A stretch of DNA of 64,000 bases from Aquirufa rosea (GTDB lineage Bacteria; Bacteroidota; Bacteroidia; Cytophagales; Spirosomataceae), in NCBI RefSeq assembly GCF_004118285.1, contig NZ_SDHY01000003.1, positions 372,001 through 436,000 of the forward strand. The letters run 5' to 3'. The translations under genes were made by a program, and so were the position numbers. The notes beneath the pieces were generated by a model. That model was not told the DNA's origin, searched no databases, and worked only from the letters and a program-made list of their open reading frames with translations. Of this stretch, positions 28,849-37,639 are shown one piece after another. How positions within the stretch are numbered: position 1 is the stretch's first letter; each line of letters opens with the position of its first letter.

Positions 28849-29376
28849 ATGAAAAAAAATCTATTCGTTCTCGCATTAAGTTTATTCATTGCTTCTTGTT
28901 CTTACAAAGGAGCTTATTTTGCTGTTTACCAGCAAACTCACCATGCTGATAGCAAGGTCATAACAAATCCTGTAAAAGTAGAAGAGCCTACTCTTTTGGT
29001 AAGTCAATCCAATGAGATTACAGAGGAAATTGCTCCTGTACAAGCTAATACTCCAGAGGAGGCTAAGTTGATTTCTGAGTTAACTTCTTTAAATCAAGAA
29101 GTAAAATCCATGAAACACATGGAAAAAAAGGAATTGATTCAGCATAAGAAAGAATTCAAAGCCCGTTTAAAATCCCAAATCAAAGAATATAAAGCTCAAG
29201 CTAAAAAACAAAAGCAAGCAGCTGGGGCGTCTTCTTGGGATTCTAAAGTGAAGATTGGGGTGATCCTATTAATTATAGGTATTATCCTTTCCATCTTTGG
29301 CTTAGGAGCCATAGGTGCCGTATCTGCCTTTATAGGTTTGATATTTGTTTTACTAGGCTTATTGCATACATTTTAG
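28849..29376 (+). CDS. Lipoprotein with coiled coil and C-terminal hydrophobic hairpin
   Basis: 175 residues. The lipobox IASC puts the lipid Cys at 17. A polar region with a Lys/Glu/Gln-rich coiled coil (about 75-125) follows, and then two hydrophobic glycine-rich segments at the C-terminus (about 130-172). Related Bacteroidota proteins are short lipoproteins of unknown role. It is in line with clpX (1 nt) and the hydrolase (3 nt), so it is part of the same transcript. No function is recognised. Confidence 0.75.
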   Translation: MKKNLFVLALSLFIASCSYKGAYFAVYQQTHHADSKVITNPVKVEEPTLLVSQSNEITEEIAPVQANTPEEAKLISELTSLNQEVKSMKHMEKKELIQHKKEFKARLKSQIKEYKAQAKKQKQAAGASSWDSKVKIGVILLIIGIILSIFGLGAIGAVSAFIGLIFVLLGLLHTF

Positions 29377-29379
29377 TTT

Positions 29380-30102
29380 ATGAAGGGAGTCATCGTCTGT
29401 TTACACGGTTTTGGTGAAGATCACCGTGTTTGGGATGATTTTATTCCCCCTTATACTTGGCCTTATCCTGTCCTTTCACCTAACTATGCTGATTGGACAG
29501 ATTGTTCGAGTATGTCGGACTATGCCAATAAAATTGTATCTAGTTTGCCTCAAGACCAGCCTTGGTTTCTAATTGGGCATTCCATGGGTGGCTATGTGGC
29601 ATTAGCATTTGCTAAGCTTTATCCTCAACAGGTTAAAGCAGTAGTGATGCTGAATTCTACGGCCATGGCAGATTCAGATGAGAAAAAACTGAATCGAAAT
29701 AAAACCATCGATTTTTTGAATAATTGGGGGACAAAAGCCTTTATTGGGCCATTTGTCCCTCAATTGTTTACAAAGGATTTTGCCGCCAATCAGGCATCTC
29801 TCATTCAAAATTTAATCCAACGTTATCAAAGTATTCCTGCGGAAGGTTTAATGGCTGCTTCTGCTGCCATGAGAGATCGCGCGGCTGGATTCGATTTGTT
29901 GGCATCTACACAGATTCCTTTCTTGTTCATACATGGAGATCAAGATTCCATCGTATCTTTGGAGGATGTCAAACGGGCTTGCGCAACTTCAAACTTACAT
30001 CGACTGGTGCGTATTCCTAATTCAGGACATCAATCAGCCTATGAAGCGCCAGATGAAGTGCATAGCACAATTGTTTCTTTTATAAATACCCTTCATGTCT
30101 AA
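29380..30102 (+). CDS. Alpha/beta-fold hydrolase
   Basis: A 240-residue cytoplasmic protein. The nucleophile elbow is GHSMGG with Ser68, and the acid and base candidates are in HGDQDSIV and NSGHQSAYEAP. An oxyanion HGFGEDHRVWDDF is near the start. It belongs to the large esterase/thioesterase/lactonase group, and the substrate cannot be assigned. Its end overlaps cmk by 8 nt. Confidence 0.88.
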   Translation: MKGVIVCLHGFGEDHRVWDDFIPPYTWPYPVLSPNYADWTDCSSMSDYANKIVSSLPQDQPWFLIGHSMGGYVALAFAKLYPQQVKAVVMLNSTAMADSDEKKLNRNKTIDFLNNWGTKAFIGPFVPQLFTKDFAANQASLIQNLIQRYQSIPAEGLMAASAAMRDRAAGFDLLASTQIPFLFIHGDQDSIVSLEDVKRACATSNLHRLVRIPNSGHQSAYEAPDEVHSTIVSFINTLHV

Positions 30103-30781
30103 GATTATTGTGGCCCTAGATGGCTTTTCTTCCTGTGGTAAAAGTACAACGGCCAAGCGTGTGGCTGCTCAGTTGCATTATGCCTTTGTAGACACAGGTG
30201 CCATGTACCGTGCAGTGGCTCTTTATTTTCACCGCAATCAAGTGGATTGCGAGGATTTATCAGCAGTAGAAAAAGCATTAGAAGAAATACATATTAATTT
30301 TGAATTTAATCCAGATAGACAAGCCTCTGATACCTATTTGAACGGTGAAAACGTGGAAAAGGAAATCAGAAAAATGTACATTTCGGATATTGTTAGTCAG
30401 GTGAGTGCCATTCCTACTGTGAGACATGCCATGGTGGCACAGCAACAAAAAATGGGAAAAAAGAAAGGTGTCGTAATGGATGGTCGTGATGTAGGGACTG
30501 TTGTTTTTCCAGAAGCAGAAGTTAAGATTTTCATGACAGCAGATCCAAAAATCAGAGCTCAAAGGAGAAAATTGGAATTGATGCAAAAAGGGGAGGATTT
30601 ACCAATGGAACAAATAGTTGAAAATTTAAGAATTCGAGATGAAATTGACTCCAATCGGAGTGAGGGTCCATTGAGAAGAGCCGATGATGCCATCGATTTG
30701 GATACTTCATATAAATCCATGGATGAACAAGTAGCCTTTGTGTTAGAACAAGTTCGACGAGTTCAACATGCCAAAAAATAA
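30095..30781 (+). CDS. cmk: Cytidylate kinase
   Basis: 228 residues. The P-loop is GFSSCGKST (10-18), followed by DTGAMYRAVALY, MDGRDVGTVVFPEAEVKIF and the CMP-binding RRKLEL/RDEIDSNRSEGPLRRADDAI blocks typical of bacterial CMP kinases. It makes CDP/dCDP. It overlaps the hydrolase gene before it and the FAD oxidoreductase gene after it (14 nt), so all are translated from one transcript. Confidence 0.95.
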   Translation: MSKIIVALDGFSSCGKSTTAKRVAAQLHYAFVDTGAMYRAVALYFHRNQVDCEDLSAVEKALEEIHINFEFNPDRQASDTYLNGENVEKEIRKMYISDIVSQVSAIPTVRHAMVAQQQKMGKKKGVVMDGRDVGTVVFPEAEVKIFMTADPKIRAQRRKLELMQKGEDLPMEQIVENLRIRDEIDSNRSEGPLRRADDAIDLDTSYKSMDEQVAFVLEQVRRVQHAKK

Positions 30782-31808
30782 TGAATCTTTACCTATTCTT
30801 ATTGTAGGACAGGGCTTGGCGGGCACCGTTCTCGCACATACCCTAGATCAATTAGGTATTCCTTTTACCCTATTGGATGCGCCTAAAATCTATTTTACTT
30901 CTTCTTATGCTGCGGGAGGAATTTTTAACCCCATTACAGGTAGAAAATTAGAAAAGTCCTGGTTAGTGGAGGAGCTTTTTAACTATTTGTTCCCATTTTA
31001 TACTTCTTTAGAAAAAAGTTTAGCTCAATCATTTTTTCATCCCATGCCTTTATTTAGGCCATTTGCCAATGAAGAAATGAAAAAATGGTTAATGGAAAGA
31101 AAGGAAGCTATCCACAACGAATACCTTAGATGGACAGAGGAGGGTGTATGGGTAGAAAAAGCTGGTTGGCTGGATGTTGAAGGATTTTTGCGTGTATCCA
31201 GAGACTATTTTTTTGGAAAAAAATGCTTGAAGGAGTTTGCTTTAGACCCAATTAAAGATGTAGTATTGGGGGCTTCTAGTGTTCGTTTTCAAGAACAGGA
31301 ATATTCTTGCTTGGTATTTTGTGAGGGCTTCCATGCTCAAAAACAGAATCCTTATTTTGGACATTTGAATTTTTTGCCTGCCAAAGGGGAACTATTGAAA
31401 ATTCGAACTCAAGAACCTGCAGAAGATTATATCCTCAATAAGAATGGATTTCTTTTGCCTTTGGGTAATCGGGAGTTTAAAGTAGGCGCCACCTACCGTT
31501 GGGATGATTTTTCCCAAGAAGCCAGTGATACAGCCCGATTGGATTTAAATAATAAGTTGAAAAGTTTAGGCGTTTACCATTACGAAGAAATGGAAATGTC
31601 CACGGGTGTTCGTCCAGCTACGCAAGATCGAAGACCTTTAGTGGGTTTTCATCCGCATTTACCTTTGGCTATTTTCAATGGATTTGGATCAAAAGGAGTT
31701 TCTTTGAGTCCATATTTTGCCAAAGAATGGTTAGCAGAATGGATGGGAGAAAAAGAGATTAATTCGGAGGCATCAATTCGTAGATTTTACCATTTATTTT
31801 CCACATAA
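30768..31808 (+). CDS. FAD-dependent oxidoreductase (DAO family)
   Basis: 346 residues with an FAD-binding GQGLAG (14-19) near the N-terminus and a conserved C-terminal GVRPATQDRRPLVG and FNGFGSKGVSLSPYFA, as in D-amino-acid-oxidase-fold enzymes close to the MnmC oxidase part. Substrate is probably an amine or amino acid; not determined. It is coupled to cmk by overlap. Confidence 0.85.
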   Translation: MPKNNESLPILIVGQGLAGTVLAHTLDQLGIPFTLLDAPKIYFTSSYAAGGIFNPITGRKLEKSWLVEELFNYLFPFYTSLEKSLAQSFFHPMPLFRPFANEEMKKWLMERKEAIHNEYLRWTEEGVWVEKAGWLDVEGFLRVSRDYFFGKKCLKEFALDPIKDVVLGASSVRFQEQEYSCLVFCEGFHAQKQNPYFGHLNFLPAKGELLKIRTQEPAEDYILNKNGFLLPLGNREFKVGATYRWDDFSQEASDTARLDLNNKLKSLGVYHYEEMEMSTGVRPATQDRRPLVGFHPHLPLAIFNGFGSKGVSLSPYFAKEWLAEWMGEKEINSEASIRRFYHLFST

Positions 31809-31813
31809 ATCAT

Positions 31814-31821
31814 TAAATTTG
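31814..31821 (+). promoter_or_regulatory. Putative -7 box for the 1020-residue surface protein gene
   Basis: TAAATTTG (TAnnTTTG) lies 35 nt before the ATG and just after the stop of the oxidoreductase gene. No good -33 element is seen. Confidence 0.4.
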
Positions 31822-31856
31822 ATTTTGTTGAAATCGCCTACTAATCTAAAAACAGA

Positions 31857-34800
31857 ATGAAAAGACTTTTGCTTTCGTTTTTGCTGCTTTTTTCTTTGGT
31901 GCTTCGTGGGCAAGACTTTTATCCTAGTCAAAAGAAATTCGATAAAACTCGAATTCAATATCAAAAATTCATTTGGAAATACTTTACAAGTCAGAATTTT
32001 GAAGTTTATTATTTTGGCAAAAATGAGAATTTAGCTCGTAATACCATTCAAATTTTAGAAAATGAATTTCCTCGTATAACAGGGGTATTAGGTTATAGTC
32101 CTTTTAACAAGGTCAAACTATTTGTGTATCCTTCACATCAAGATTGGCTTCAAAGCAATACGGGTATTAGTTTGGAAAATGCCGAGGAGGCAAGGGCAGA
32201 AAACTTTGCCAAATTTAAAGTTGAAATAGCTTTTCAAAATAATGTATCTGAATATAAAAAGGAGTTAGTGAGGGAAGTAACCAAGGTATATGTGCATGAT
32301 ATGCTCTTTGGTGGAAGTATTAAAGATGCCCTTCAAAATTCTCTTTTACTATCAGTGCCGCAGTGGTTTTCAGAGGGAATTGCAGCTTATATCGCTGAGG
32401 GAGATTCTCCTGAAATGAACCAATTTATGCACCAAGTGGTGGTCAATAATCGGGTTCGTAAGCCTAATTTAGCTCAGGGGAAGGAATCGGTTTGGTTGGG
32501 TCATTCCATCTGGGCTTACTTAGTGAGAACCTATGGCAAGCAGCCGGTAAGTAATATTTTAAACTTAACGCGCATCATTCGTAATGAGCAATCCAGTATA
32601 TCAAGTACCATCAAAAAACCATTTAGCAAGTTCCTACGAGAATGGTTTGAATTTTATTTGAATCAATCTAAGCAGGAAGAGGTGAATACCGTGGCTTTAA
32701 GTGGAATGAAAAGCCTTTCTTCTGCGGATATCTTAAAGGATCAGATCCTAGGTGATTTTAAGGTGAGTCCTGATGGTAAATGGTTAGCCTATGTTCAAGG
32801 GGAAGCTGGAAAGTTTCAGGTGAACTTAATGAATTTAAGTAATCAAAAGTCTCAAAGTATTTTTCAAACGGGACTAAAAGATTCAGAGCGTATTTCCACG
32901 GATCATGGTCCGTTGTTGTCTTGGGGTAAATCCAATGTTTTGTATATTTTATACAGCGCAGAGGGCAATAGCTATTTACAAACATATTCAGCCCTGACGG
33001 CCAACAAATTCAATTTGCGGGTTGAATCCAAGAAGAAACTAGTGGATTTGAATTGTTTGGATTTTGAAATGGCTTCAAATGGTCAGCGTATGTTAGTGAG
33101 AGCCTTGCGAAATGGACAAGTGGATGTGGGTATTTATGATTTAAGAAGAAACCGATATACGCCTGTCACGCAAGATCCTAATGATGAAATTGAGGCGCAT
33201 TGGTGGAATAATGGGAATGATATAGCTTACATTACTGAGAAATACGTGGACTCCACCTGGAAATCTACTGTTTCCAAAGAAGGAATATATTCACTATATC
33301 ATTGGAAGGCGGATGATCCATCCAACCCTAGTCGAATTTTTGCCCACCGTGGATACATACATAATTTGAGACAATTGTCTGATACGGTTTGGAGCTTTTT
33401 GAGCGAGGAGACATCTGGTACCAATTTGATTAATTTGCGTTGGGCAGACACTACTTTTTATCAAAGTTCTGTTCGTTCAGGTCCATGGAGAGCCGCCGAA
33501 TGGATCAAAGATCAATTAGTCGTTCGTCAGAATGAGATGCTTACCCAAATGATTAGTACTTATCCGCTTCAAAATATTGGATTGGCTGGTCAAAACCGAT
33601 GGTATCCACAATTAGCTGAATTAACCAATACGGAAACGAACTTAACTGCATCTAAAGATAGTATTGAGAAACCGATACTTCGTAGAGCAGATCAGCGCCG
33701 CGCGCGCATTGAATTACGTCAACAAAATCAGCGTTTAAAAAGGGATCCGGGTAAACTGCTAGGTCCAACGGAATACCAAAATTCTTTTGTTGTCAATAAG
33801 TCGGAAGGTAGCTTTATGGTAGATCCAGTCCGTGGCTTAGGTTATTCATTTGAAGTAAAAATGAATGACCTCTTGGAAAACCATTTAGTTCGGACGGGTA
33901 TTTTTGTGACATCTAACCTACGAAATGCAGATTTATGGGCTGAATATGGATATTTGGCCAATAAGGTAGATTGGTTCGTGCGCTTTGATAGAAAAGTTTT
34001 GGACCAAGAAAATGAAAGTTTTTCTCAGAAAGTTAGGTTCAATCGGATTGAGGTGAAAGGTGTCTATCCTTTCAATTTTTCCAGCAAATTAAGTTTTTCT
34101 GGAACCTTTAGTTCAAACAGGGCCATAGATCAATATAATTTAAGTACACCGGAAAATTTGGCCACTTATGCGGGTGCTAAATTGGAATATAGCTTTGATA
34201 ATACGGTTCATTTAGAAGAAAACTTACGAACAGGTTTCCGAATGAATCTTTCAGCTGAGTACCAGGCAGGAGTAGCTGTATCGGAGAGTTTTAGTCGGAT
34301 TCGTTTGGATATGAGACGATACGTTAAATTGACCAACAGTTTTGTGTTGGCAGCCCGTTTATCTGCCTCCAATGCCTTAGGTGATGCGGCGCCACATACG
34401 ATGTTGGGAGGAGTAGATAATTGGTTATTTATTCAAAGGGAATTGAGAAATAAGGAAAATCCGCTAGGCACGGCAGGTATAGCCCAGCGGGATGTTTTTA
34501 TGAGTGATGTCGCCAGCCCTTTGAGAGGATTTAATGTGAATAAATTATCCGGTCAGAGTCATATACTTCTGAATGTGGAATTACGTGTGCCATTGAAATC
34601 TTTGATGGGGCCTGATTTTTCCAAGTCCAGATTCATGAATTCCTTCCAATTTGCAGGTTTTACCGATGTGGGTAGTGCCTGGACAGGATCAAATCCATTT
34701 GCAAGAACCAATGGATTTAATACCAATACTTATGGAGGAAATACTAATCCATTCTTAGCCACAGTGACCGACTTTAGGAATCCATTTTTAATGGGTTACG

Positions 34801-34919
34801 GCTTAGGTGCTCGTGCCTATTTGTTGGGTTATTTTATCAAGTTAGACTACGCTTTCGGCGTAGATAATAAGGAAATTAAGGCTCCTGTCACCTATCTATC
34901 TTTTGGTTACGATTTTTAG
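31857..34919 (+). CDS. Large surface protein: peptidase MA-like, TolB-like propeller and outer-membrane barrel
   Basis: 1020 residues with a signal peptide (about 1-18). The first ~250 residues resemble gluzincin (peptidase MA) domains, with WFSEGIAAY at 170-178, but the expected HExxH reads REVTK at 139-143. A TolB/PD40-like propeller follows (about 280-600; DFKVSPDGKWLAYVQG). The C-terminal ~360 residues look like a BamA-type beta-barrel and end in a terminal Phe (SFGYDF), an outer-membrane signature. It is thus likely inserted in the outer membrane with its propeller in the periplasm or outside. Role unknown, and proteolysis looks unlikely. Confidence 0.75.
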   Translation: MKRLLLSFLLLFSLVLRGQDFYPSQKKFDKTRIQYQKFIWKYFTSQNFEVYYFGKNENLARNTIQILENEFPRITGVLGYSPFNKVKLFVYPSHQDWLQSNTGISLENAEEARAENFAKFKVEIAFQNNVSEYKKELVREVTKVYVHDMLFGGSIKDALQNSLLLSVPQWFSEGIAAYIAEGDSPEMNQFMHQVVVNNRVRKPNLAQGKESVWLGHSIWAYLVRTYGKQPVSNILNLTRIIRNEQSSISSTIKKPFSKFLREWFEFYLNQSKQEEVNTVALSGMKSLSSADILKDQILGDFKVSPDGKWLAYVQGEAGKFQVNLMNLSNQKSQSIFQTGLKDSERISTDHGPLLSWGKSNVLYILYSAEGNSYLQTYSALTANKFNLRVESKKKLVDLNCLDFEMASNGQRMLVRALRNGQVDVGIYDLRRNRYTPVTQDPNDEIEAHWWNNGNDIAYITEKYVDSTWKSTVSKEGIYSLYHWKADDPSNPSRIFAHRGYIHNLRQLSDTVWSFLSEETSGTNLINLRWADTTFYQSSVRSGPWRAAEWIKDQLVVRQNEMLTQMISTYPLQNIGLAGQNRWYPQLAELTNTETNLTASKDSIEKPILRRADQRRARIELRQQNQRLKRDPGKLLGPTEYQNSFVVNKSEGSFMVDPVRGLGYSFEVKMNDLLENHLVRTGIFVTSNLRNADLWAEYGYLANKVDWFVRFDRKVLDQENESFSQKVRFNRIEVKGVYPFNFSSKLSFSGTFSSNRAIDQYNLSTPENLATYAGAKLEYSFDNTVHLEENLRTGFRMNLSAEYQAGVAVSESFSRIRLDMRRYVKLTNSFVLAARLSASNALGDAAPHTMLGGVDNWLFIQRELRNKENPLGTAGIAQRDVFMSDVASPLRGFNVNKLSGQSHILLNVELRVPLKSLMGPDFSKSRFMNSFQFAGFTDVGSAWTGSNPFARTNGFNTNTYGGNTNPFLATVTDFRNPFLMGYGLGARAYLLGYFIKLDYAFGVDNKEIKAPVTYLSFGYDF

Positions 34920-34932
34920 AATACAATAATTC

Positions 34933-36189
34933 ATGGAAAACTCGAGTGAACTTTTGGCGCTTTTGGCCGAAACCCGTCATGCTGCCATATCCTTGGCTAT
35001 GGCAACTAGCGAACAAAAAAATGCCATTTTAGCCGATCTGGCACAATTATTGGAAGCCAATAAATTGGGGGTTATTCAGGCAAACACACAAGATTTGGCT
35101 CATTACGATGCCCATAATCCCATGCGTGACCGTTTGTTACTCACAGAAGAGCGGATTCAATCTTTGGCAGATAGTTTGCGAGAAATCATGCTTTTACCTG
35201 ATCCTTCGGGACAGGTAATTTTAGAGAAACAATTAGCCAATGGCCTTCACTTAAGAAAGTTAGCAGTTCCTCTGGGTGTGGTCGGGGTGATTTATGAATC
35301 CAGACCCAATGTGACTATTGATGTCGCTGCCTTATGTATTCGCTCTGGGAATGCTGCGGTATTGAGAGGGGGAACAGATGCCTGGAATAGCAATTCCTTT
35401 TTAGTTTCCTTAATTCATCATGCCCTGGAAAAGAATGGTTTTTCAAAAGATTTAGTCCGTTTGCTGCCTACAGATAGGGCTTATGTGAGCACCTTACTGA
35501 CTGCCACCAAATACATTGACGTGATTATACCGCGAGGTTCCGATGCCTTGATTCAGCGAGTTAGAAGGGAATCCTTGGTGCCGACGATTGAAACGGGTGC
35601 GGGCGTTTGCCATACCTACGTAGCAGAGACGGCCGACTTAAAGAAGGCAGTACCTGTGGTGGTGAATGCCAAGGTAAGTAGACCTTCCGTATGTAATTCC
35701 TTGGATACTATCGTGATTCATGCTAGTAAGTTGTCAAGCTTTTTAAGTTTGATTCAAGATGATTTTATCAAGTACCACGTTAAAATCCATGCGGATCCAC
35801 GCTCTTATGTATTGCTGAAGGCCCAGGCTTATCCTTATTTGATGGAAGCACAAGAAGATGATTTTGGAAGGGAGTTCTTGGATTTTGCTTGTTCCATTAA
35901 AGTGGTAGATAGTACAGAGGAGGCCATATTACATATTTCTAACTATTCATCCAGACATTCTGAAGCCATCATTTCCGAGGATGCCCAAGAAGCCAACTAC
36001 TTTTTACAGGCCATTGATGCTGCCGCTGTGTATTGGAATGCCTCTACTCGATTTACGGATGGAGGAGTTTTTGATTTGGGTGCAGAGATTGGAATTTCCA
36101 CCCAAAAATTACATGCCCGTGGACCTTTTGCCCTTGAGAAATTGGTTACTGAAAAGTGGGTGTTAGTAGGAGATGGACAGGTGAGGTAA
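34933..36189 (+). CDS. proA: Glutamate-5-semialdehyde dehydrogenase
   Basis: 418 residues. The aldehyde-dehydrogenase Cys is Cys254 in SRPSVCNSLDT. GVIYESRPNVTID (118-130), LRGGTDAWNSN (144-154) and IIPRGSDALIQ (198-208) are ProA blocks. It reduces glutamyl-5-phosphate to the semialdehyde in proline synthesis. proB, which often neighbours it, is not adjacent. It begins 13 nt after the surface protein gene. Confidence 0.96.
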   Translation: MENSSELLALLAETRHAAISLAMATSEQKNAILADLAQLLEANKLGVIQANTQDLAHYDAHNPMRDRLLLTEERIQSLADSLREIMLLPDPSGQVILEKQLANGLHLRKLAVPLGVVGVIYESRPNVTIDVAALCIRSGNAAVLRGGTDAWNSNSFLVSLIHHALEKNGFSKDLVRLLPTDRAYVSTLLTATKYIDVIIPRGSDALIQRVRRESLVPTIETGAGVCHTYVAETADLKKAVPVVVNAKVSRPSVCNSLDTIVIHASKLSSFLSLIQDDFIKYHVKIHADPRSYVLLKAQAYPYLMEAQEDDFGREFLDFACSIKVVDSTEEAILHISNYSSRHSEAIISEDAQEANYFLQAIDAAAVYWNASTRFTDGGVFDLGAEIGISTQKLHARGPFALEKLVTEKWVLVGDGQVR

Positions 36190-36226
36190 ATGCCATAGAT
36201 ATAAGAATACTTATCAAAATGTTCAG

Positions 36227-36664
36227 ATGAAAAAGCACTTAGCCATACTTGTTATTAATTTGGCAATTTTTTGTGCTTGTCAAGGTCCAGTACAGAAATC
36301 GCAGGAAGCTAGCAAGGCATTGATTGAACAATATTTTAAACTTTTTAATCAACATGAATGGAAAGCATTGGCAGCAATGTATGCCGATACTGCTATTTTT
36401 AAAGATCCAACATTTGGCATGAAGCCTATAAAAAAGTCGAGAGCTCAGTTTGTAGAAGAATATACTGCTTTATCAAAAACTTTTCCTGATGTGCATGATC
36501 AGGTGATTAATATTTACCCATCAGGGGAGCATCATGTCACTGTGGAGTTTGTATCCACAGGAACCGGTCCTGATCAAAAGAAGTTTGAATTACCCATTGT
36601 TGTTATTTTCCGAATCGAGCAAGGGAAAATCGTTGAGGATTTTACCTATTACGATAATTTTTGA
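36227..36664 (+). CDS. SnoaL/NTF2-like lipoprotein
   Basis: 145 residues. A lipobox (FCACQ) puts the lipid Cys near residue 18. The rest is an NTF2-like domain (YFKLFNQHEWKALAAMYADTAIFKDPTFG ... KIVEDFTYYDNF is the family pattern, quoted in part). Such small pockets bind or convert diverse ligands; the function is not assigned. Its 3' end overlaps a convergent gene by 23 bp. Confidence 0.82.
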   Translation: MKKHLAILVINLAIFCACQGPVQKSQEASKALIEQYFKLFNQHEWKALAAMYADTAIFKDPTFGMKPIKKSRAQFVEEYTALSKTFPDVHDQVINIYPSGEHHVTVEFVSTGTGPDQKKFELPIVVIFRIEQGKIVEDFTYYDNF

Positions 36665-36959
36665 TTAAGACGATTTTGCTATGATTGTATAATAAAAGTG
36701 TAAATAAATAGGTAATTAAGCTACTAATTATACCCGTTAAAAGAGAATGAATAAAATTCCATTTGAGATAAATCAATGGAATAAAACACGAAAGGTAAAA
36801 GCTTAAAGTACTTAATACACTTACGATTGGAGATAATTTTTTATTGTTAATTTCAATTTTACAATCAGGGCACTGCCATTTCATTGGATGATGGGCTAGA
36901 AATAGATATTTCAAATTTTGAGGCTTACTGCAATTAGGACAATTGAATTTACTTTTCAT
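36642..36959 (-). CDS. CxxC zinc-ribbon membrane protein
   Basis: 105 residues. Two CxxC pairs (CPNC at 7-10 and CPDC at 30-33) are separated by 19 residues, followed by two hydrophobic helices (about 45-95) and a basic tail. It resembles the CXXC-20-CXXC group of small Bacteroidota proteins. It is convergent with, and overlaps by 23 bp, the lipoprotein gene. The DNA is more AT-rich than its neighbours. Function unknown. Confidence 0.65.
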   Translation of the reverse strand: MKSKFNCPNCSKPQNLKYLFLAHHPMKWQCPDCKIEINNKKLSPIVSVLSTLSFYLSCFIPLIYLKWNFIHSLLTGIISSLITYLFTLLLYNHSKIVLIKNYRNR

Positions 36960-37029
36960 ATAGTGGTTAACCTTAGAGTTAATTAATTTAAAATCAAATT
37001 AGTATTTTTTTTCTTAGATAGATATTTTA

Positions 37030-37569
37030 ATGGTTACTTTCATTGCCTTACTTCGAGGAATCAATGTGTCTGGCCAAAGGATGATTAAAATGGCTGATTT
37101 AAAGGCTTTGTTTGAATCTTTGGGTTTTGCCTCAGTTCAGACCTATATTCAAAGTGGAAACTTGGTTTTTCAAGTAGAAAATCTCTCAGAAAATGAATTG
37201 AATAAATTAATTCAGTCGGCTATTTTAAAACAATTTGGATTTGAGGTAGAAGTGCAAGTTTTTAGTGAAAGTACTTGGAAGCAAATCATCGTAAATAATC
37301 CCTTTGTCATGCAAGGAGGTGTCGAAGAGGCTCACTTGTACGTGAGTTTGCTGGCCAATAAGCCAAGTCAAGAAAATGTAGAAAAACTCGCGAGCTTATA
37401 TTTTCCAGAGGAATTCATCCAATTGAGGGATCAATCAGTTTATTTATATGTTCCCCAGGGTTATGGGAAAGCCAAATTGAACAATAATTTTCTGGAAAGT
37501 AAATTGAAAGTAAGTGCCACGACGAGAAATTGGAAGACCATGCTGGCCTTAGTGAATATGATTCAGTAG
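37030..37569 (+). CDS. DUF1697 family protein
   Basis: A 179-residue soluble protein with the family opening FIALLRGINVSGQRMIKMADLK and YIQSGNLVFQ. The C-terminal SATTRNWKTMLAL is also conserved. Function is unknown for the family. It stands alone between two minus-strand genes. Confidence 0.9.
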   Translation: MVTFIALLRGINVSGQRMIKMADLKALFESLGFASVQTYIQSGNLVFQVENLSENELNKLIQSAILKQFGFEVEVQVFSESTWKQIIVNNPFVMQGGVEEAHLYVSLLANKPSQENVEKLASLYFPEEFIQLRDQSVYLYVPQGYGKAKLNNNFLESKLKVSATTRNWKTMLALVNMIQ

Positions 37570-37639
37570 AAGCATGATTGTCTACTTTGAAAAAGATAGG
37601 TGATTAGGTTTCGGGGACAATTTCACATTTCTTTAGAGT

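Noticed and set aside
30278-30586. Open frame on the minus strand inside cmk
   Set aside because: It lies wholly within a well-conserved gene and shows no recognisable domain.
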